64,000 nt of DNA from Xanthobacteraceae bacterium (GCA_019750915.1 JAIENY010000047.1:62001-126000); one strand, 5' to 3'. Positions 1 to 10,255 are shown, numbered from the stretch's first letter. Numbers and translations are program-made. The notes: generated by a model not told the origin, from the letters alone.

Positions 1-1
1 C

Positions 2-214
2 TATCAGCGCGGTCTTCAGGAGGCGGTGCATCGTTTCATGTCGGCGATGGCGGGCGACAAGCCGCGTTATGAAGACGCGCTGCGGGCGCTTTACGCCAAT
101 GACGGCGTGCGCTTTCATGCGTTGATTGCCGATTGGCCCTGTGACGTGCGCCGCCATGTCGAGCGGCTGACATCCGACCTGTTTCGCGTGACACAGGACA
201 CGAAACGGGCCTGA
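2..214 (+). CDS. DUF2239 family protein, C-terminal part (5' end outside window)
   Basis: The open frame runs in from the left edge and stops at TGA 212-214. The visible part (about 70 residues) contains a segment reading HRFMSAMAGDKPRYEDALRA followed by an ALIADWP-type motif. This matches my memory of the C-terminus of DUF2239 proteins, where F-M-S-A-M-A-G-D and A-L-x-x-x-W-P-x-D-V-R are conserved. The molecular function of DUF2239 is unknown. The gene converges on yjbQ with adjacent stop codons and no room for a terminator. The GTG at 26 is internal, because the frame continues upstream to the window edge. Confidence 0.7.
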   Translation, partial: YQRGLQEAVHRFMSAMAGDKPRYEDALRALYANDGVRFHALIADWPCDVRRHVERLTSDLFRVTQDTKRA

Positions 215-685
215 TCAGTGCGCCGCGCTGCCGATGAATTGCAGGACAATGTCGCGGCGATGCGGCCGCGCGCGATGCTCGATCAGATAAACGCCCTGCC
301 AGGTGCCAAGCGCCATCACCCCTTGCGTGACCGGAATTTGGAGGCTGCATGACGTCAGCATCGCCTTGATATGCGCGGGCATGTCGTCCGGGCCTTCGCT
401 GTCGTGAATCCAGCCGCCGTCTTCCGGAGCCAACCGATTCAGCACCGTCATCAGGTCCTTCAGCACATCGGGATCGGCATTCTCCTGAATCGTCAACGAC
501 GCAGACGTGTGGCGGACAAAGACCGTCAGCGCTCCGGCCTGCGCTTCCGTCTCGCGCAGAAACTGGCGAATATCGGCGGTAATATCGAGAAAACCACGAT
601 GCGGCGTCTCGATGGTCAGTGTCGATGTCGCGATGCTCTCGGGCTTGACGGTTACGATCGGCGTGAAGCGCCCCGTGATCCTCAT
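215..685 (-). CDS. yjbQ: YjbQ / UPF0047 family protein
   Basis: A 156-residue protein of the YjbQ (UPF0047) family, a small trimeric fold whose members can show weak thiamine-phosphate synthase activity; the physiological role is uncertain. Visible family signatures are H-T-S-A-S-L-T-I-Q-E-N-A-D-P-D-V in the first half, the W-I-H-D-S-E-G-P-D-D-M-P-A-H block in the middle, and a C-terminal L-G-T-W-Q-G-V-Y-L-I-E-H-R segment. Length is typical or slightly long. The ATG at 685 overlaps the TGA of the upstream DUF1810 frame in an ATGA arrangement, so the two were probably co-translated. It converges with the DUF2239 gene. Confidence 0.93.
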   Translation of the reverse strand: MRITGRFTPIVTVKPESIATSTLTIETPHRGFLDITADIRQFLRETEAQAGALTVFVRHTSASLTIQENADPDVLKDLMTVLNRLAPEDGGWIHDSEGPDDMPAHIKAMLTSCSLQIPVTQGVMALGTWQGVYLIEHRARPHRRDIVLQFIGSAAH

Positions 686-1100
686 CGGTCTTGAATCCTT
701 GCCAGTGTCGCGTCATCGAAGCGTCCGGCAAAGTATTTTTCAATAGCGCCGGCGAAGCCATCATCCTTGCGGCCCACTGCGCAAACAGCGTCATGCTGGA
801 GCCGAATTTCAAATCGTCCGGATGACCGAAGATGTCATGCACGGTCTTTCCGTTCACGGCGTTGACCAGCGCGGTGCATTCGCGAAGCCGTCCTCCAAGC
901 AACGGATGATGGAGATAGGCGGCGGCCTCCTCGCGCGAGGCGATGGCATATTTCTGCGCCATTGCGCTGGAGCCGAGGCCTTCGATCTGCGGAAAGATAA
1001 ACCACATCCAGTGCGTTCGCTTCTGTCCCGCGCGCAGCTCATCGAGTACGCGGTCATAGCGCGGCCACTGGGCATCCAGAAAGCGCTGAAGATCGCCCAT
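682..1100 (-). pseudogene. DUF1810 family gene with an internal frameshift
   Basis: Two frames together spell one DUF1810 protein. From ATG 1100 the first frame gives MGDLQRFLDAQWPRYDRVL, then a THWMWFIFPQIEGLG motif and DDLKFGSSMTLF, all typical of the family. Near 779-786 the match jumps to another frame, which continues C-A-V-G-R-K-D-D-G-F ... KYFAGRFDDATLARIQDR and stops at TGA 682-684. The span 682-1100 is 419 bases, one short of a multiple of three, which fits a single-base deletion. The downstream frame ends exactly where yjbQ starts (ATGA overlap), so the intact gene once ended there. Function of DUF1810 is unknown. The break may be real or a sequencing error. Confidence 0.75.
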
Positions 1101-1236
1101 GTCATATTCATCCGGCGACAAAGACGAACAACGCCGCAACAGGCCGATGGTTGTCGTCAGGATGCGCGTCATTCAGCCCGGCTCTCATGCTGGAGCGCCG
1201 GATTTTTATGCCAATGATCTTCGCTTTGAAGATTTC

Positions 1237-1311
<75 letters not shown>

Positions 1312-1534
1312 ATCACAGATAGTCCGGGGCGCGTCTGCGCCACCGGGGCGCCACCTATGCCAAAAGCGATCTGACAATGCAACAGGCTGGGCGTGTTTTT
1401 CTCTTCGCCCATCGGCTGGCGGATGTTCCGGGAACGATTTCAAGCATTTCCGCGATTGAAAACCCCCGGGCAGCCGCCATTTATGTCCCAGACCGTGGTA
1501 AACTCCCACACTCCATCAAGCAGGACAGCACGAC

Positions 1535-2446
1535 GTGACCATACTCGACCAGAACGACAGCCCGGCCGGCGCGATCCCGCCGGATCTGATCAAGGACACC
1601 ACGACACAGACATTCGTGCAGGATGTGATCGAGGAATCGAAACGCCAGCCGGTGCTGATCGATTTCTGGGCGCCATGGTGCGGACCGTGCAAACAGTTGA
1701 CCCCCGTCCTGGAGAAGGCGGTTCGCGCGGCCAAGGGCAAGGTCAAGCTGGTCAAAATGAACATCGACGAGCATCCGGCGGTTCCCGGCCAGATGGGCAT
1801 CCAGTCGATTCCGGCCGTGATCGCCTTTGTCGATGGCCAGCCTGCCGACGGCTTCATGGGCGCGGTGCCGGAAGGACAGGTCAACGCCTTCATCGAGAAA
1901 CTGACCAAGGGCGTGCCCGGCGGCGCGGACGATTTTCTGGCCGAGGCCGAGGCGCTGCTGGCCGAGGGTGATGCTGCGACCGCCGCCTCGATCTATGCGG
2001 AACTGCTGGCGCAGGACAGCACGTCGATTCCGGCGCTCGCCGGTCTTGCCCGCTGCTACGTTCTGGCCGGTGCGCTCGATCAGGCCAAGCAGACGCTGGC
2101 GCTGGTGCCGGAATCCAAGCGGAACGATGCCGCGGTATCTGCCGTGCAATCGATGCTGGATCTCGCCGAACAGGCCCAGTCGCTCGGTCCGGTTGCGGAA
2201 CTCGAGCAGAAGGTCGAAGCCGATCCGCTCGATCATCAGGCGCGTTTCGATTTGGCAACGGCGCTGAACGCTAAAAATCACCGCCTTGATGCTGCCAATC
2301 ATTTGCTTGAAATCGTCCGGCGCGATCGCAAATGGAATGAGGACGCCGCCCGCAAACAGCTCGTGCAATTTTTCGAGGCCTGGGGTGCGGACGACGATGC
2401 AACCGTGGAGAGCCGCAAGCGTTTGTCCACGATCCTGTTTTCCTGA
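1535..2446 (+). CDS. ybbN: YbbN/CnoX-type thioredoxin with TPR region
   Basis: A 303-residue cytoplasmic protein. Residues about 22-125 form a thioredoxin domain with W-A-P-W-C-G-P-C-K (Cys49 and Cys52), followed by an alpha-helical tetratricopeptide-like tail (about 130-300). This is the layout of YbbN/CnoX co-chaperones, which hold oxidation-damaged clients and work with GroEL and DnaK. Unlike E. coli YbbN, which has SQHC, the canonical CGPC active site is kept, so real thiol-disulfide activity is plausible. The start is GTG 1535. The LON-domain gene follows after 30 bases and is probably co-transcribed. Confidence 0.9.
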   Translation: MTILDQNDSPAGAIPPDLIKDTTTQTFVQDVIEESKRQPVLIDFWAPWCGPCKQLTPVLEKAVRAAKGKVKLVKMNIDEHPAVPGQMGIQSIPAVIAFVDGQPADGFMGAVPEGQVNAFIEKLTKGVPGGADDFLAEAEALLAEGDAATAASIYAELLAQDSTSIPALAGLARCYVLAGALDQAKQTLALVPESKRNDAAVSAVQSMLDLAEQAQSLGPVAELEQKVEADPLDHQARFDLATALNAKNHRLDAANHLLEIVRRDRKWNEDAARKQLVQFFEAWGADDDATVESRKRLSTILFS

Positions 2447-2476
2447 TCCGCGTGGTTTTTTAAGGACCGCAGACAT

Positions 2477-3151
2477 ATGGCAATCAACTCCGAATATCGT
2501 GGGCCCGGCGATCTTCCGGAGGTGATCCCGGTGTTTCCGCTGTCGGGCGCGTTGCTGTTGCCGCGCGGCCAGATGCCGCTGAACATCTTCGAACCGCGCT
2601 ATCTGGAAATGGTGGACGATGCCCTGCGCGATGGCCACCGCATGATCGGGATCATCCAGCCGGACGCCACGCATTCCAAAAGCGAGGATTATCCGCAGCT
2701 TTTCAGGATCGGATGTGTCGGCCGGATCACCCAGTTCGGCGAGACCGGCGATGGCCGTTACATTCTGGAGCTGACCGGCATTGCACGCTTCAAGGTGGTG
2801 GAAGAATTGTCGGTGCTGACGCCCTATCGTCAGTGCAGAGTCGATTTCTTTTCATTCATGGATGACTTTGTCGCCCGCAAGGGCGAGGATGAAGTGGATC
2901 GCGACGCGGTGATCGAGACCTTGAGCAAGTTTCTCAAGGTCAATGCGCTTCGCGTCGACTGGGACGGGATCAATTCCGCGCCCAATGAGGCGCTGGTCAA
3001 CGCGCTGGCGATGATGTCACCTTACGGGCCGGCGGAAAAGCAGGCCCTTCTGGAAGCGCCCGACCTGAAGACCCGCGCAGAAATCCTGATCGCCGTGACG
3101 CAGATGGATCTTGCCAAAAAGCAGACGTCGGGCGATCCGCCTTTGCAATGA
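2477..3151 (+). CDS. LON peptidase substrate-binding domain protein
   Basis: A 224-residue protein made only of the N-terminal (LAN/PUA-like) substrate-binding domain of Lon protease. It lacks the AAA+ and Ser-Lys protease modules. The start I-P-V-F-P-L-S-G-A-L-L-L-P-R-G and the N-I-F-E-P-R-Y motif are characteristic. Such stand-alone proteins are common in alphaproteobacteria; they are presumed to recognise polypeptides, but no reaction is established. It lies between ybbN and a Trm112-like gene, in a run that looks like a protein-quality-control operon. Confidence 0.9.
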   Translation: MAINSEYRGPGDLPEVIPVFPLSGALLLPRGQMPLNIFEPRYLEMVDDALRDGHRMIGIIQPDATHSKSEDYPQLFRIGCVGRITQFGETGDGRYILELTGIARFKVVEELSVLTPYRQCRVDFFSFMDDFVARKGEDEVDRDAVIETLSKFLKVNALRVDWDGINSAPNEALVNALAMMSPYGPAEKQALLEAPDLKTRAEILIAVTQMDLAKKQTSGDPPLQ

Positions 3152-3183
3152 CCATTCCTTTTCCCCGATGGATTTAATCGAAC

Positions 3184-3384
3184 ATGACGAATGTACCGCC
3201 GCCCCGAGATTCCGATTCGGTCGATTCCAAACTTCTGGAAATCCTGGTGTGTCCGATTACCAAAGGCACGCTCGAGTATGACGCCGTCAGCCATGAGCTG
3301 ATTTCGCGAAGTGCAAAACTTGCTTATCCGATCCGCGACGGCATCCCGATCATGCTGCCGGAAGAAGCCCGCAAGATCGACTGA
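3184..3384 (+). CDS. Trm112-like / UPF0434 (YcaR) family protein
   Basis: A 66-residue protein. [15 protein letters not shown] near the start and [16 protein letters not shown] at the end are the family hallmarks. Bacterial Trm112-like proteins are small zinc-ribbon-like partners of methyltransferases. Here only one of the usual cysteines is visible, so metal binding is doubtful. It starts at ATG 3184, 33 bases after the LON-domain gene, and is likely in the same operon. Confidence 0.9.
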   Translation: MTNVPPPRDSDSVDSKLLEILVCPITKGTLEYDAVSHELISRSAKLAYPIRDGIPIMLPEEARKID

Positions 3385-3450
3385 TCCTGGCGCCTCCTCT
3401 CGTTCGTTGCAGATCGCTGGCTCGTGGCGCTGCCCAGGGTAACCTATCCC

Positions 3451-4089
3451 ATGGCAAAATATCGTCTCGCGATCTTTGACCTCGACGGAACATTGTCCGA
3501 CAGTTTCCCCTGGTTTCTGAGCGCGCTCGATATTGTCGCGGACAAACACCGGCTGCGGCGGGTGGCGGCGGATGAAATCGATTTGCTCCGCGCCAAGACA
3601 CTTCAGGAAATCTTCGCGGCGCTCGGCGTGACGCGCTGGCGGTTGCCGCGGATCATCCGCGACATGCGGCAACTGAAATCAAAATCGCTTCACGAGATTA
3701 AACTGTTCCCCGGCACGGATGCCATGCTGCGCGCGCTGCACGGCGACGGCATAATGCTCGCGATGGTCAGTTCGGATTCGGAAGCCAATGTCCGCCGCTC
3801 GCTGGGAGATTCGGCAGCCCTGATGTCATGTTTCGCCTGCGGCGCGGCGCTCGGCGGCAAGGCCGTAAAATTCAAACGCGTGCTGCGGACGTTGAAGACC
3901 TCGCCCGGCGAGGCGATCTATATCGGCGACGAGATCAGGGACCACGAGGCCGCCGCCAGCATCGGAATGGATTTCGGCGCAGTGAGCTGGGGCTATAACG
4001 CCGCTGCAACGCTGCAGAAGTTGTCGCCTGCGCTGATGTTCACAACGCCGCAGGAGATCGCCGACACACTGCGCAGAACACGCGATTAA
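3451..4089 (+). CDS. HAD-superfamily hydrolase (Gph-like)
   Basis: A 212-residue haloacid-dehalogenase phosphatase. Motif I is F-D-L-D-G-T-L-S-D-S near the N-terminus, with the first Asp as nucleophile. Motif II lies in A-M-V-S-S-D-S, and motifs III/IV in Y-I-G-D-E-I-R-D, followed by A-A-A-S-I-G-M. The helical cap after motif I places it near phosphoglycolate-phosphatase-like enzymes; the substrate cannot be told. ATG 3451 was chosen over GTG 3424 because AGGG lies about 10 bases before it and homology starts there. Its TAA overlaps the stop of the convergent ubiH-type gene within TTAA (4086-4089). Confidence 0.88.
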   Translation: MAKYRLAIFDLDGTLSDSFPWFLSALDIVADKHRLRRVAADEIDLLRAKTLQEIFAALGVTRWRLPRIIRDMRQLKSKSLHEIKLFPGTDAMLRALHGDGIMLAMVSSDSEANVRRSLGDSAALMSCFACGAALGGKAVKFKRVLRTLKTSPGEAIYIGDEIRDHEAAASIGMDFGAVSWGYNAAATLQKLSPALMFTTPQEIADTLRRTRD

Positions 4090-5306
4090 AGCGCCTCGCC
4101 GCGAAGCAGGCGCGGCACATCGCCGGCGAGACCGGCAGCCTGGCGGATGAACACGCTCTTGAGTGGCGGCATGCGATCCACCAGACCAAGACCGATGTCG
4201 CGGACCACGCGCAGCGGTGCAAAATCGTTGGAGAACATCCCGTTCAGGACGTTGGTGGCAACGCCCATCGCCATGGTGTCGAAACGACGCCAGCGCTGAT
4301 AGTGCTCCAGCGCGTCCTCCCCACCGAAATCGGCGCCGAGCCGCGCGGCATCGACAACGACCTCAGCCAGCGCCGCGACATCCTTCAGGCCCATGTTGAG
4401 GCCCTGCCCCGCAATGGGATGGATGACATGCGCCGCATCGCCGATCAGAGCCAGACGATCGGCCACGAATGAGCGTGCGACGAAATAGCCGAGTGGAAAG
4501 GTGCGCGGCTTGTCGAGCAGTTGCAATTCGCCCAGACGCAGGCCGAAACGCTGTTCGAGTTCAGCCTTGAACTCATCGGCCGGCAGCGACACGATCCGCG
4601 CAGCATCCGCGGGCTTTTCCGTCCACACCAGCGAGGATCGCTTCCCTTTCAGGGGCAGGATCGCAAACGGGCCGGCGGGCAGGAAATGCTCATCGGCCCG
4701 GCCTTCGTGGTCGCGTTCATGACCGACGGTGACGACGATCGCGGACTGATCATAATTCCAGCCATGCGTTTCAATCCCCGCCCGCCGGCGCAATTTCGAC
4801 TTGGCGCCATCGGCCGCCACCAGCAATCGCGCATCCCGCGTCTCGCCATCGGTAAACGTGACAGTCACTGACTCCGCGGTGGTGGAAAAATCGGACACGC
4901 CGACCGCGCGCAGCTCAACACCTTCCTGCTCAGCCCGCGCGACCAGCGCATCGATGAGATGCCGGTTCTCGACCATGTGCGCGAAGGGCTCGCCCGGCGC
5001 GACATCACCGACGAAATTGAGGAAGGCGGGGCGCGTTGCGTCCTGCAGTTTGGAATCGGTCACGACCATATCGAGGATCGGCTGTGCGTCCGTGGCGACC
5101 GCTTCCCACGCGCCGAGTTGTTCGAACAGCCGCCGGCACGCCGCGACAATGGCGGAGGCGCGCTGATCGGGGCTCGGGCGTGCAGCAAGCGCGGGATCTG
5201 CGACCAGAACGGGAATATCGCGTCCCAACCCCTGCCGAAGCGCCACCGCCAGAGCGAGTCCCGCCAGTCCGGCCCCGCCGATCACAATCCCTTGCCGTTC
5301 CGCCAT
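4086..5306 (-). CDS. UbiH/UbiF/Coq6-family FAD monooxygenase
   Basis: A 406-residue flavoprotein hydroxylase of the ubiquinone-biosynthesis type. It has an N-terminal Rossmann motif G-G-A-G-L-A-G-L-A-L and the C-terminal FAD-contacting motif G-D-A-A-H-V-I-H-P-I-A-G-Q-G-L-N-M-G-L-K-D. Members add hydroxyl groups to the ubiquinone ring at the membrane; which position is modified here is not clear. The start M-A-E-R-Q-G at 5306 sits directly before the dinucleotide fold; an upstream in-frame ATG at 5336 adds ten residues unlike the family. Divergent from tesB. Confidence 0.88.
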   Translation of the reverse strand: MAERQGIVIGGAGLAGLALAVALRQGLGRDIPVLVADPALAARPSPDQRASAIVAACRRLFEQLGAWEAVATDAQPILDMVVTDSKLQDATRPAFLNFVGDVAPGEPFAHMVENRHLIDALVARAEQEGVELRAVGVSDFSTTAESVTVTFTDGETRDARLLVAADGAKSKLRRRAGIETHGWNYDQSAIVVTVGHERDHEGRADEHFLPAGPFAILPLKGKRSSLVWTEKPADAARIVSLPADEFKAELEQRFGLRLGELQLLDKPRTFPLGYFVARSFVADRLALIGDAAHVIHPIAGQGLNMGLKDVAALAEVVVDAARLGADFGGEDALEHYQRWRRFDTMAMGVATNVLNGMFSNDFAPLRVVRDIGLGLVDRMPPLKSVFIRQAAGLAGDVPRLLRGEAL

Positions 5307-5450
5307 CGAAAATACCGCCTCTGTTCCGGTGCGCATGCCTGATGCGAGTCAAGCGGCTTGCGGACCCAACGTTCCGGCGTTTTATAGCGTTTGCCGCTCT
5401 GCGGAAACCTCGGCTACATCGAAGCAGCCATGGTTATGGAAAGAAAGTGA

Positions 5451-6341
5451 ATGACCGATCGCGCCCGTCTGACCACGATTCTCGACCTCGAACCCGTGAC
5501 GGCGGACGTGTTTCGCGGGTTCAGCCCTCAAACCACAATGGACTTCAAACGCGTCTTCGGCGGCCAGGTGATCGCGCAGGCGCTGGCGGCAGCCGGCCGT
5601 ACTGTCGAGGGGCGCGCACCTCATTCCCTGCATTGCTATTTCATTCTGGCAGGCGATCCAACAATTCCGATCGTCTATGAGGTCGCCAGACTGAATGACG
5701 GCCGGAGCTTTGCGACGCGGCGCATTACCGCACAACAAAACGATCAGGTGATTTTCTCCATGATCGCTTCATTTCATGCCGATGAAGAAGGCGCTTTTGA
5801 TCACCAGGCGGCGATGCCGGACGTGCCCGGACCGAACGAAATCCAGCCATTCGACCTCAAGGCGCCGGGCGGCGAAAAACTGCTGCGCGAAATGCCGAAC
5901 GTCATTCGCCGGTTTTATGAATCGGAGCGGCCCGTCGAACTTCGTGCAGTCCAATTCCGCCGCTACCTTGGTGAAAAAGTGCCTGACGGTCAGGTCCAGC
6001 TCTGGGTCAGGGCGACGGAAACATTGTCTGGCGATCCGCTGCAGCATCAATGCGCGCTTGCGTACATTTCCGACTTCGCATTGATCGACTCCGCGCTCGC
6101 ACGCTACGGCCGCACGGTGTTCGAAAACAGGATCATCGCAGCAAGCCTCGATCACGCAATGTGGTTTCATCGCCCGTTTCGCGCCGACGAATGGCTGCTT
6201 TACAGCCAGGAAAGCCCCAACGCGCGCGACGGTCTGGGCCTGGCGCGGGGCATGTTCTTCAAACAGGACGGCACGCTGGTGGCTTCCGTCGCACAGGAAG
6301 GTTCGATCCGCGAGCGCCGTGAGAAGCCGGCCGCAACGTAG
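5451..6341 (+). CDS. tesB: acyl-CoA thioesterase II
   Basis: A 296-residue double-hotdog thioesterase that hydrolyses acyl-CoA to free fatty acid and CoA in the cytoplasm. Family signatures are V-F-G-G-Q-V-I-A-Q-A in the first hotdog, H-S-L-H-C-Y-F-I-L-A-G-D, and L-D-H-A-M-W-F-H-R-P-F-R in the second hotdog with the catalytic Asp. Length matches E. coli TesB (about 286). It is monocistronic: a divergent ubiH-type gene lies upstream and the GYF-domain gene converges three bases downstream. Confidence 0.95.
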   Translation: MTDRARLTTILDLEPVTADVFRGFSPQTTMDFKRVFGGQVIAQALAAAGRTVEGRAPHSLHCYFILAGDPTIPIVYEVARLNDGRSFATRRITAQQNDQVIFSMIASFHADEEGAFDHQAAMPDVPGPNEIQPFDLKAPGGEKLLREMPNVIRRFYESERPVELRAVQFRRYLGEKVPDGQVQLWVRATETLSGDPLQHQCALAYISDFALIDSALARYGRTVFENRIIAASLDHAMWFHRPFRADEWLLYSQESPNARDGLGLARGMFFKQDGTLVASVAQEGSIRERREKPAAT

Positions 6342-6344
6342 CGG

Positions 6345-7214
6345 TCAGGCGATCCGGTAACGCACAGAGAACTGCGAGGCAAACCAGCGATAGTACCAGC
6401 GCACCATCCAGGGGATCGGAATGAGAAGAGCGCAAGCGATGGCAAACACCAGCGTCCGCCATAGTGTTTCGAGACCATTGGCGCTGAATTCAATCTTGCG
6501 CCGTGTCCCCTCGATATTGGCGCATATCCATCTGATCCACGCCGTGAGCACAAAGGCCCAGCCGACGATGGTGAGGAACGAGGTGTAGAACAAAACGCTC
6601 CATCCGATGTAGATCCACACGCTGCCCACAAAACGGAGCGGCAAATGCTGTCCGTTCGAATTGATATTGGCGACGATCCATCTGAGCACGAACCATGACA
6701 GCGCGGCGTGAAGGGGGATCAGCAATAATCCCGCGTGCTTGATCCCGGTTAGAGGAGCATACGCCCAAACCCCGAACAGCATAAACACGTACCAGATATC
6801 GAGCGGCTGGCCGGTGAAGGCGATGTTGGGGCGACGCGGAACTCGCACTCTCTCGATGATCCAGCGGTAGAAGCTTGTCGCGGCCCACGGTGCGGGGATG
6901 ATCAGCGCGATACCGACGACCATCAGAAGCCAGCGCGATGTCATCTCCCAGATGTCGAAGTCGATCGAGAAGGCAACGCCCTGGTCCTGTGCGTGCTGAA
7001 CCCATTGCGGCGTCGGCCGCTGCGCGGCGGCTGCATATTTGCGGGCGAACAGGCCGGGAATATCGCCGGCGCGGCACCATGCACTCATGCCCTCGCACCA
7101 GACGTCGCTGTCGCGCCGAACAAAGCCACTGGAAACAAGATCGAGAAACTGGTCGGCGCCATAAGGGCCATGCTGCTGACCATCAACAAAAACAAACCAC
7201 GCACGCCCCGCCAT
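6345..7214 (-). CDS. GYF_2-domain membrane protein with DUF898/YjgN-like region
   Basis: A 289-residue protein. Residues 1-60 form a GYF_2-type domain (W-F-V-F-V-D-G-Q-Q-H-G-P-Y, then W-C-E-G-M-S-A-W). A strongly hydrophobic part follows with roughly six membrane segments between about 90 and 280. The R-R-K-I-E-F-S-A-N-G-L-E-T-L-W-R stretch recalls DUF898 (YjgN) repeats. GYF_2 domains are found on bacterial membrane proteins and probably bind peptides or partners; the function here is unknown. ATG 7214 was chosen because GAGGAAG precedes it by about 8 bases; the GTG at 7217 is less likely. The divergent neighbour is glnK. Confidence 0.75.
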   Translation of the reverse strand: MAGRAWFVFVDGQQHGPYGADQFLDLVSSGFVRRDSDVWCEGMSAWCRAGDIPGLFARKYAAAAQRPTPQWVQHAQDQGVAFSIDFDIWEMTSRWLLMVVGIALIIPAPWAATSFYRWIIERVRVPRRPNIAFTGQPLDIWYVFMLFGVWAYAPLTGIKHAGLLLIPLHAALSWFVLRWIVANINSNGQHLPLRFVGSVWIYIGWSVLFYTSFLTIVGWAFVLTAWIRWICANIEGTRRKIEFSANGLETLWRTLVFAIACALLIPIPWMVRWYYRWFASQFSVRYRIA

Positions 7215-7281
7215 CACATGGCTTCCTCAAAAGATTAAAAAATAAACAGCACGGCCGGTGCAAATCCGGCCTTTCAAATGA

Positions 7282-8499
<1,218 letters not shown>

Positions 8500-8536
8500 C
8501 CTCGCGTCCAACCTCATCCAATCAGGAGTAACAAAA

Positions 8537-10027
8537 ATGACGTTTAAGCGTCCCTCACTTAAGGGATTTGCGATCCTCGCCTTGGGGGCTCTCGCACTCG
8601 CGGGATTTGCCGACCATGCGCTCGCTCAGGACGCAGCCGCCGCCGCACCCGTTCCGAACAAGGGCGATACCGCCTGGATGCTGGTCTGCTCCGCGCTCGT
8701 TTTGATGATGTCGGTCCCCGGCCTCGCACTGTTCTACGGCGGCCTTGTCCGCACCAAGAACATGCTTTCGGTTCTCACGCAGGTGTTCGCGATCGTTTCG
8801 ATGATCGGCATCGCCTGGACCCTGTACGGCTATTCCCTGGCCTTCTCCGATGGCGGCAGCCTGACGTCGTACATCGGCGGTTTCGGCAAGGCCTTCATGC
8901 ACGGCGTTGACGCGACGACGACATCGACGACGTTCTCCAATGGTGTTGTGATTCCGGAACTCGCCTATTTCGTGTTCCAGATGACCTTCGCCATGATCAC
9001 GCCTGCACTGATCATCGGTGCCTTCGCCGAACGCATCAAGTTCTCGGCGGCACTGCTGTTCTGTCTGCTGTGGGCCACTTTCGTGTACTTCCCGGTCGCT
9101 CACTGGGTCTGGTACGGCGCGGCTCCTGACGACATCGCCAACGCGGCCAAGGCACTCGCTGCGGCAACGACAGACGCGGCCAAGGCGGAAGCTCAGGCCA
9201 AGCTCGATGCGATCACCGGCGCGACCGGCTGGCTCTACGCTGCCGGCGCTCTCGACTTCGCAGGCGGCACCGTCGTGCACATCAACGCTGGTATCGCCGG
9301 TCTCGTCGGCGCGATCATCGTCGGCAAGCGCGTCGGCTACGGCAAGGAAATCATGGCTCCGCACTCGCTGACCATGACCATGATCGGCGCCTCCCTCCTG
9401 TGGGTCGGCTGGTTCGGCTTCAACGCGGGTTCGAACCTCGAAGCCAACGGCGGCACCGCTCTGGCCTTCGTCAACACCATGATCGCCACTGCAGCAGCCG
9501 CGTTCTCATGGCTGATGGTGGAATGGATCTTCAAGGGTAAGCCTTCGCTCCTCGGCATCTGCTCGGGCGCGGTCGCTGGCCTTGTTGCCATCACCCCGGC
9601 TTGCGGTTTCTCCGGCCTCATCGGTTCGCTCGTCCTCGGCCTGCTGGTTTCTCCGATCTGCCTGTTCTTCGTCAGCGCAGTGAAGAATGCTCTGGGCTAC
9701 GACGACGCACTCGACGTGTTCGGCGTTCACTGCATCGGCGGCATCTTCGGTGCATTGATGACCGGTATCCTCGTCAACCCGGATCTGGGTGGCACGGGCA
9801 TCGTCGATTACACCAACTTCGCCAACAACAACGCCGGCACCTACGATCTGGTCACCCAGATGATCGCTCAGGGCAAGGCTGTGGGGGCAACCCTGCTCTG
9901 GTCCGGCGTGATTTCGGCGATCCTCTACAAGATCGTCGATATCGTGATCGGCCTGCGTCCGACCGTCGATGAAGAGCGCGAAGGCCTCGACATCAGCGAC
10001 CACGGCGAGCGCGCTTACAATATGTAA
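8537..10027 (+). CDS. amtB: ammonium transporter AmtB
   Basis: A 496-residue inner-membrane ammonium channel with a cleavable signal peptide (A-L-A-L-A-G-F-A-D-H-A-L-A-Q) and the usual eleven membrane helices. Signatures include G-G-L-V-R-T-K-N near the first helices, V-W-Y-G-A, D-F-A-G-G-T-V-V-H-I-N with pore histidine and Asp, W-F-G-F-N-A-G-S, and F-G-V-H-C-I-G-G-I-F-G with the second pore histidine. An Ala/Lys-rich loop of about 35 residues before the D-F-A-G-G-T motif is a feature of alphaproteobacterial forms. ATG 8537 is preceded by AGGAGTA. A terminator follows. Confidence 0.97.
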   Translation: MTFKRPSLKGFAILALGALALAGFADHALAQDAAAAAPVPNKGDTAWMLVCSALVLMMSVPGLALFYGGLVRTKNMLSVLTQVFAIVSMIGIAWTLYGYSLAFSDGGSLTSYIGGFGKAFMHGVDATTTSTTFSNGVVIPELAYFVFQMTFAMITPALIIGAFAERIKFSAALLFCLLWATFVYFPVAHWVWYGAAPDDIANAAKALAAATTDAAKAEAQAKLDAITGATGWLYAAGALDFAGGTVVHINAGIAGLVGAIIVGKRVGYGKEIMAPHSLTMTMIGASLLWVGWFGFNAGSNLEANGGTALAFVNTMIATAAAAFSWLMVEWIFKGKPSLLGICSGAVAGLVAITPACGFSGLIGSLVLGLLVSPICLFFVSAVKNALGYDDALDVFGVHCIGGIFGALMTGILVNPDLGGTGIVDYTNFANNNAGTYDLVTQMIAQGKAVGATLLWSGVISAILYKIVDIVIGLRPTVDEEREGLDISDHGERAYNM

Positions 10028-10078
10028 GCGATCCAACAACGGCTGGGGCACTAACCCGGCAATGCCCCATCCGTCGGA

Positions 10079-10110
10079 GGGCCTCGGCGCAAGCTGAGGC
10101 CCTTTTCTTT
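10079..10110 (+). terminator. rho-independent terminator after amtB
   Basis: GGGCCTC (10079-10085) pairs with GAGGCCC (10096-10102) over a ten-base loop and is followed by TTTTCTTT. It sits about 50 bases after the amtB stop. A second GC hairpin (TGGGGCA/TGCCCCA) lies just upstream. Confidence 0.88.
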
Positions 10111-10255
10111 TGGGCTTCATGGTCCGCGGATTCGTGCCAATATCCCGATGGTTAATCGGGTCTTAACCTCGCGCCCGGTAGGGTGTGCCGACGCGCCCTG
10201 CGCGATCCGATTGCCGCTGACCGACCGAAACTGCTTAGAAAACACTGAGCTTTGC

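Noticed and set aside
181..207. parS-like GTTTCGCGTGACAC near the left edge
   Set aside because: Too many mismatches and no palindrome.
7248..7263. GCAC-N5-GTGC repeat before the first glnK as an NtrC site
   Set aside because: NtrC sites have seven bases between the half-sites; here there are five, and no sigma-54 promoter was seen nearby.
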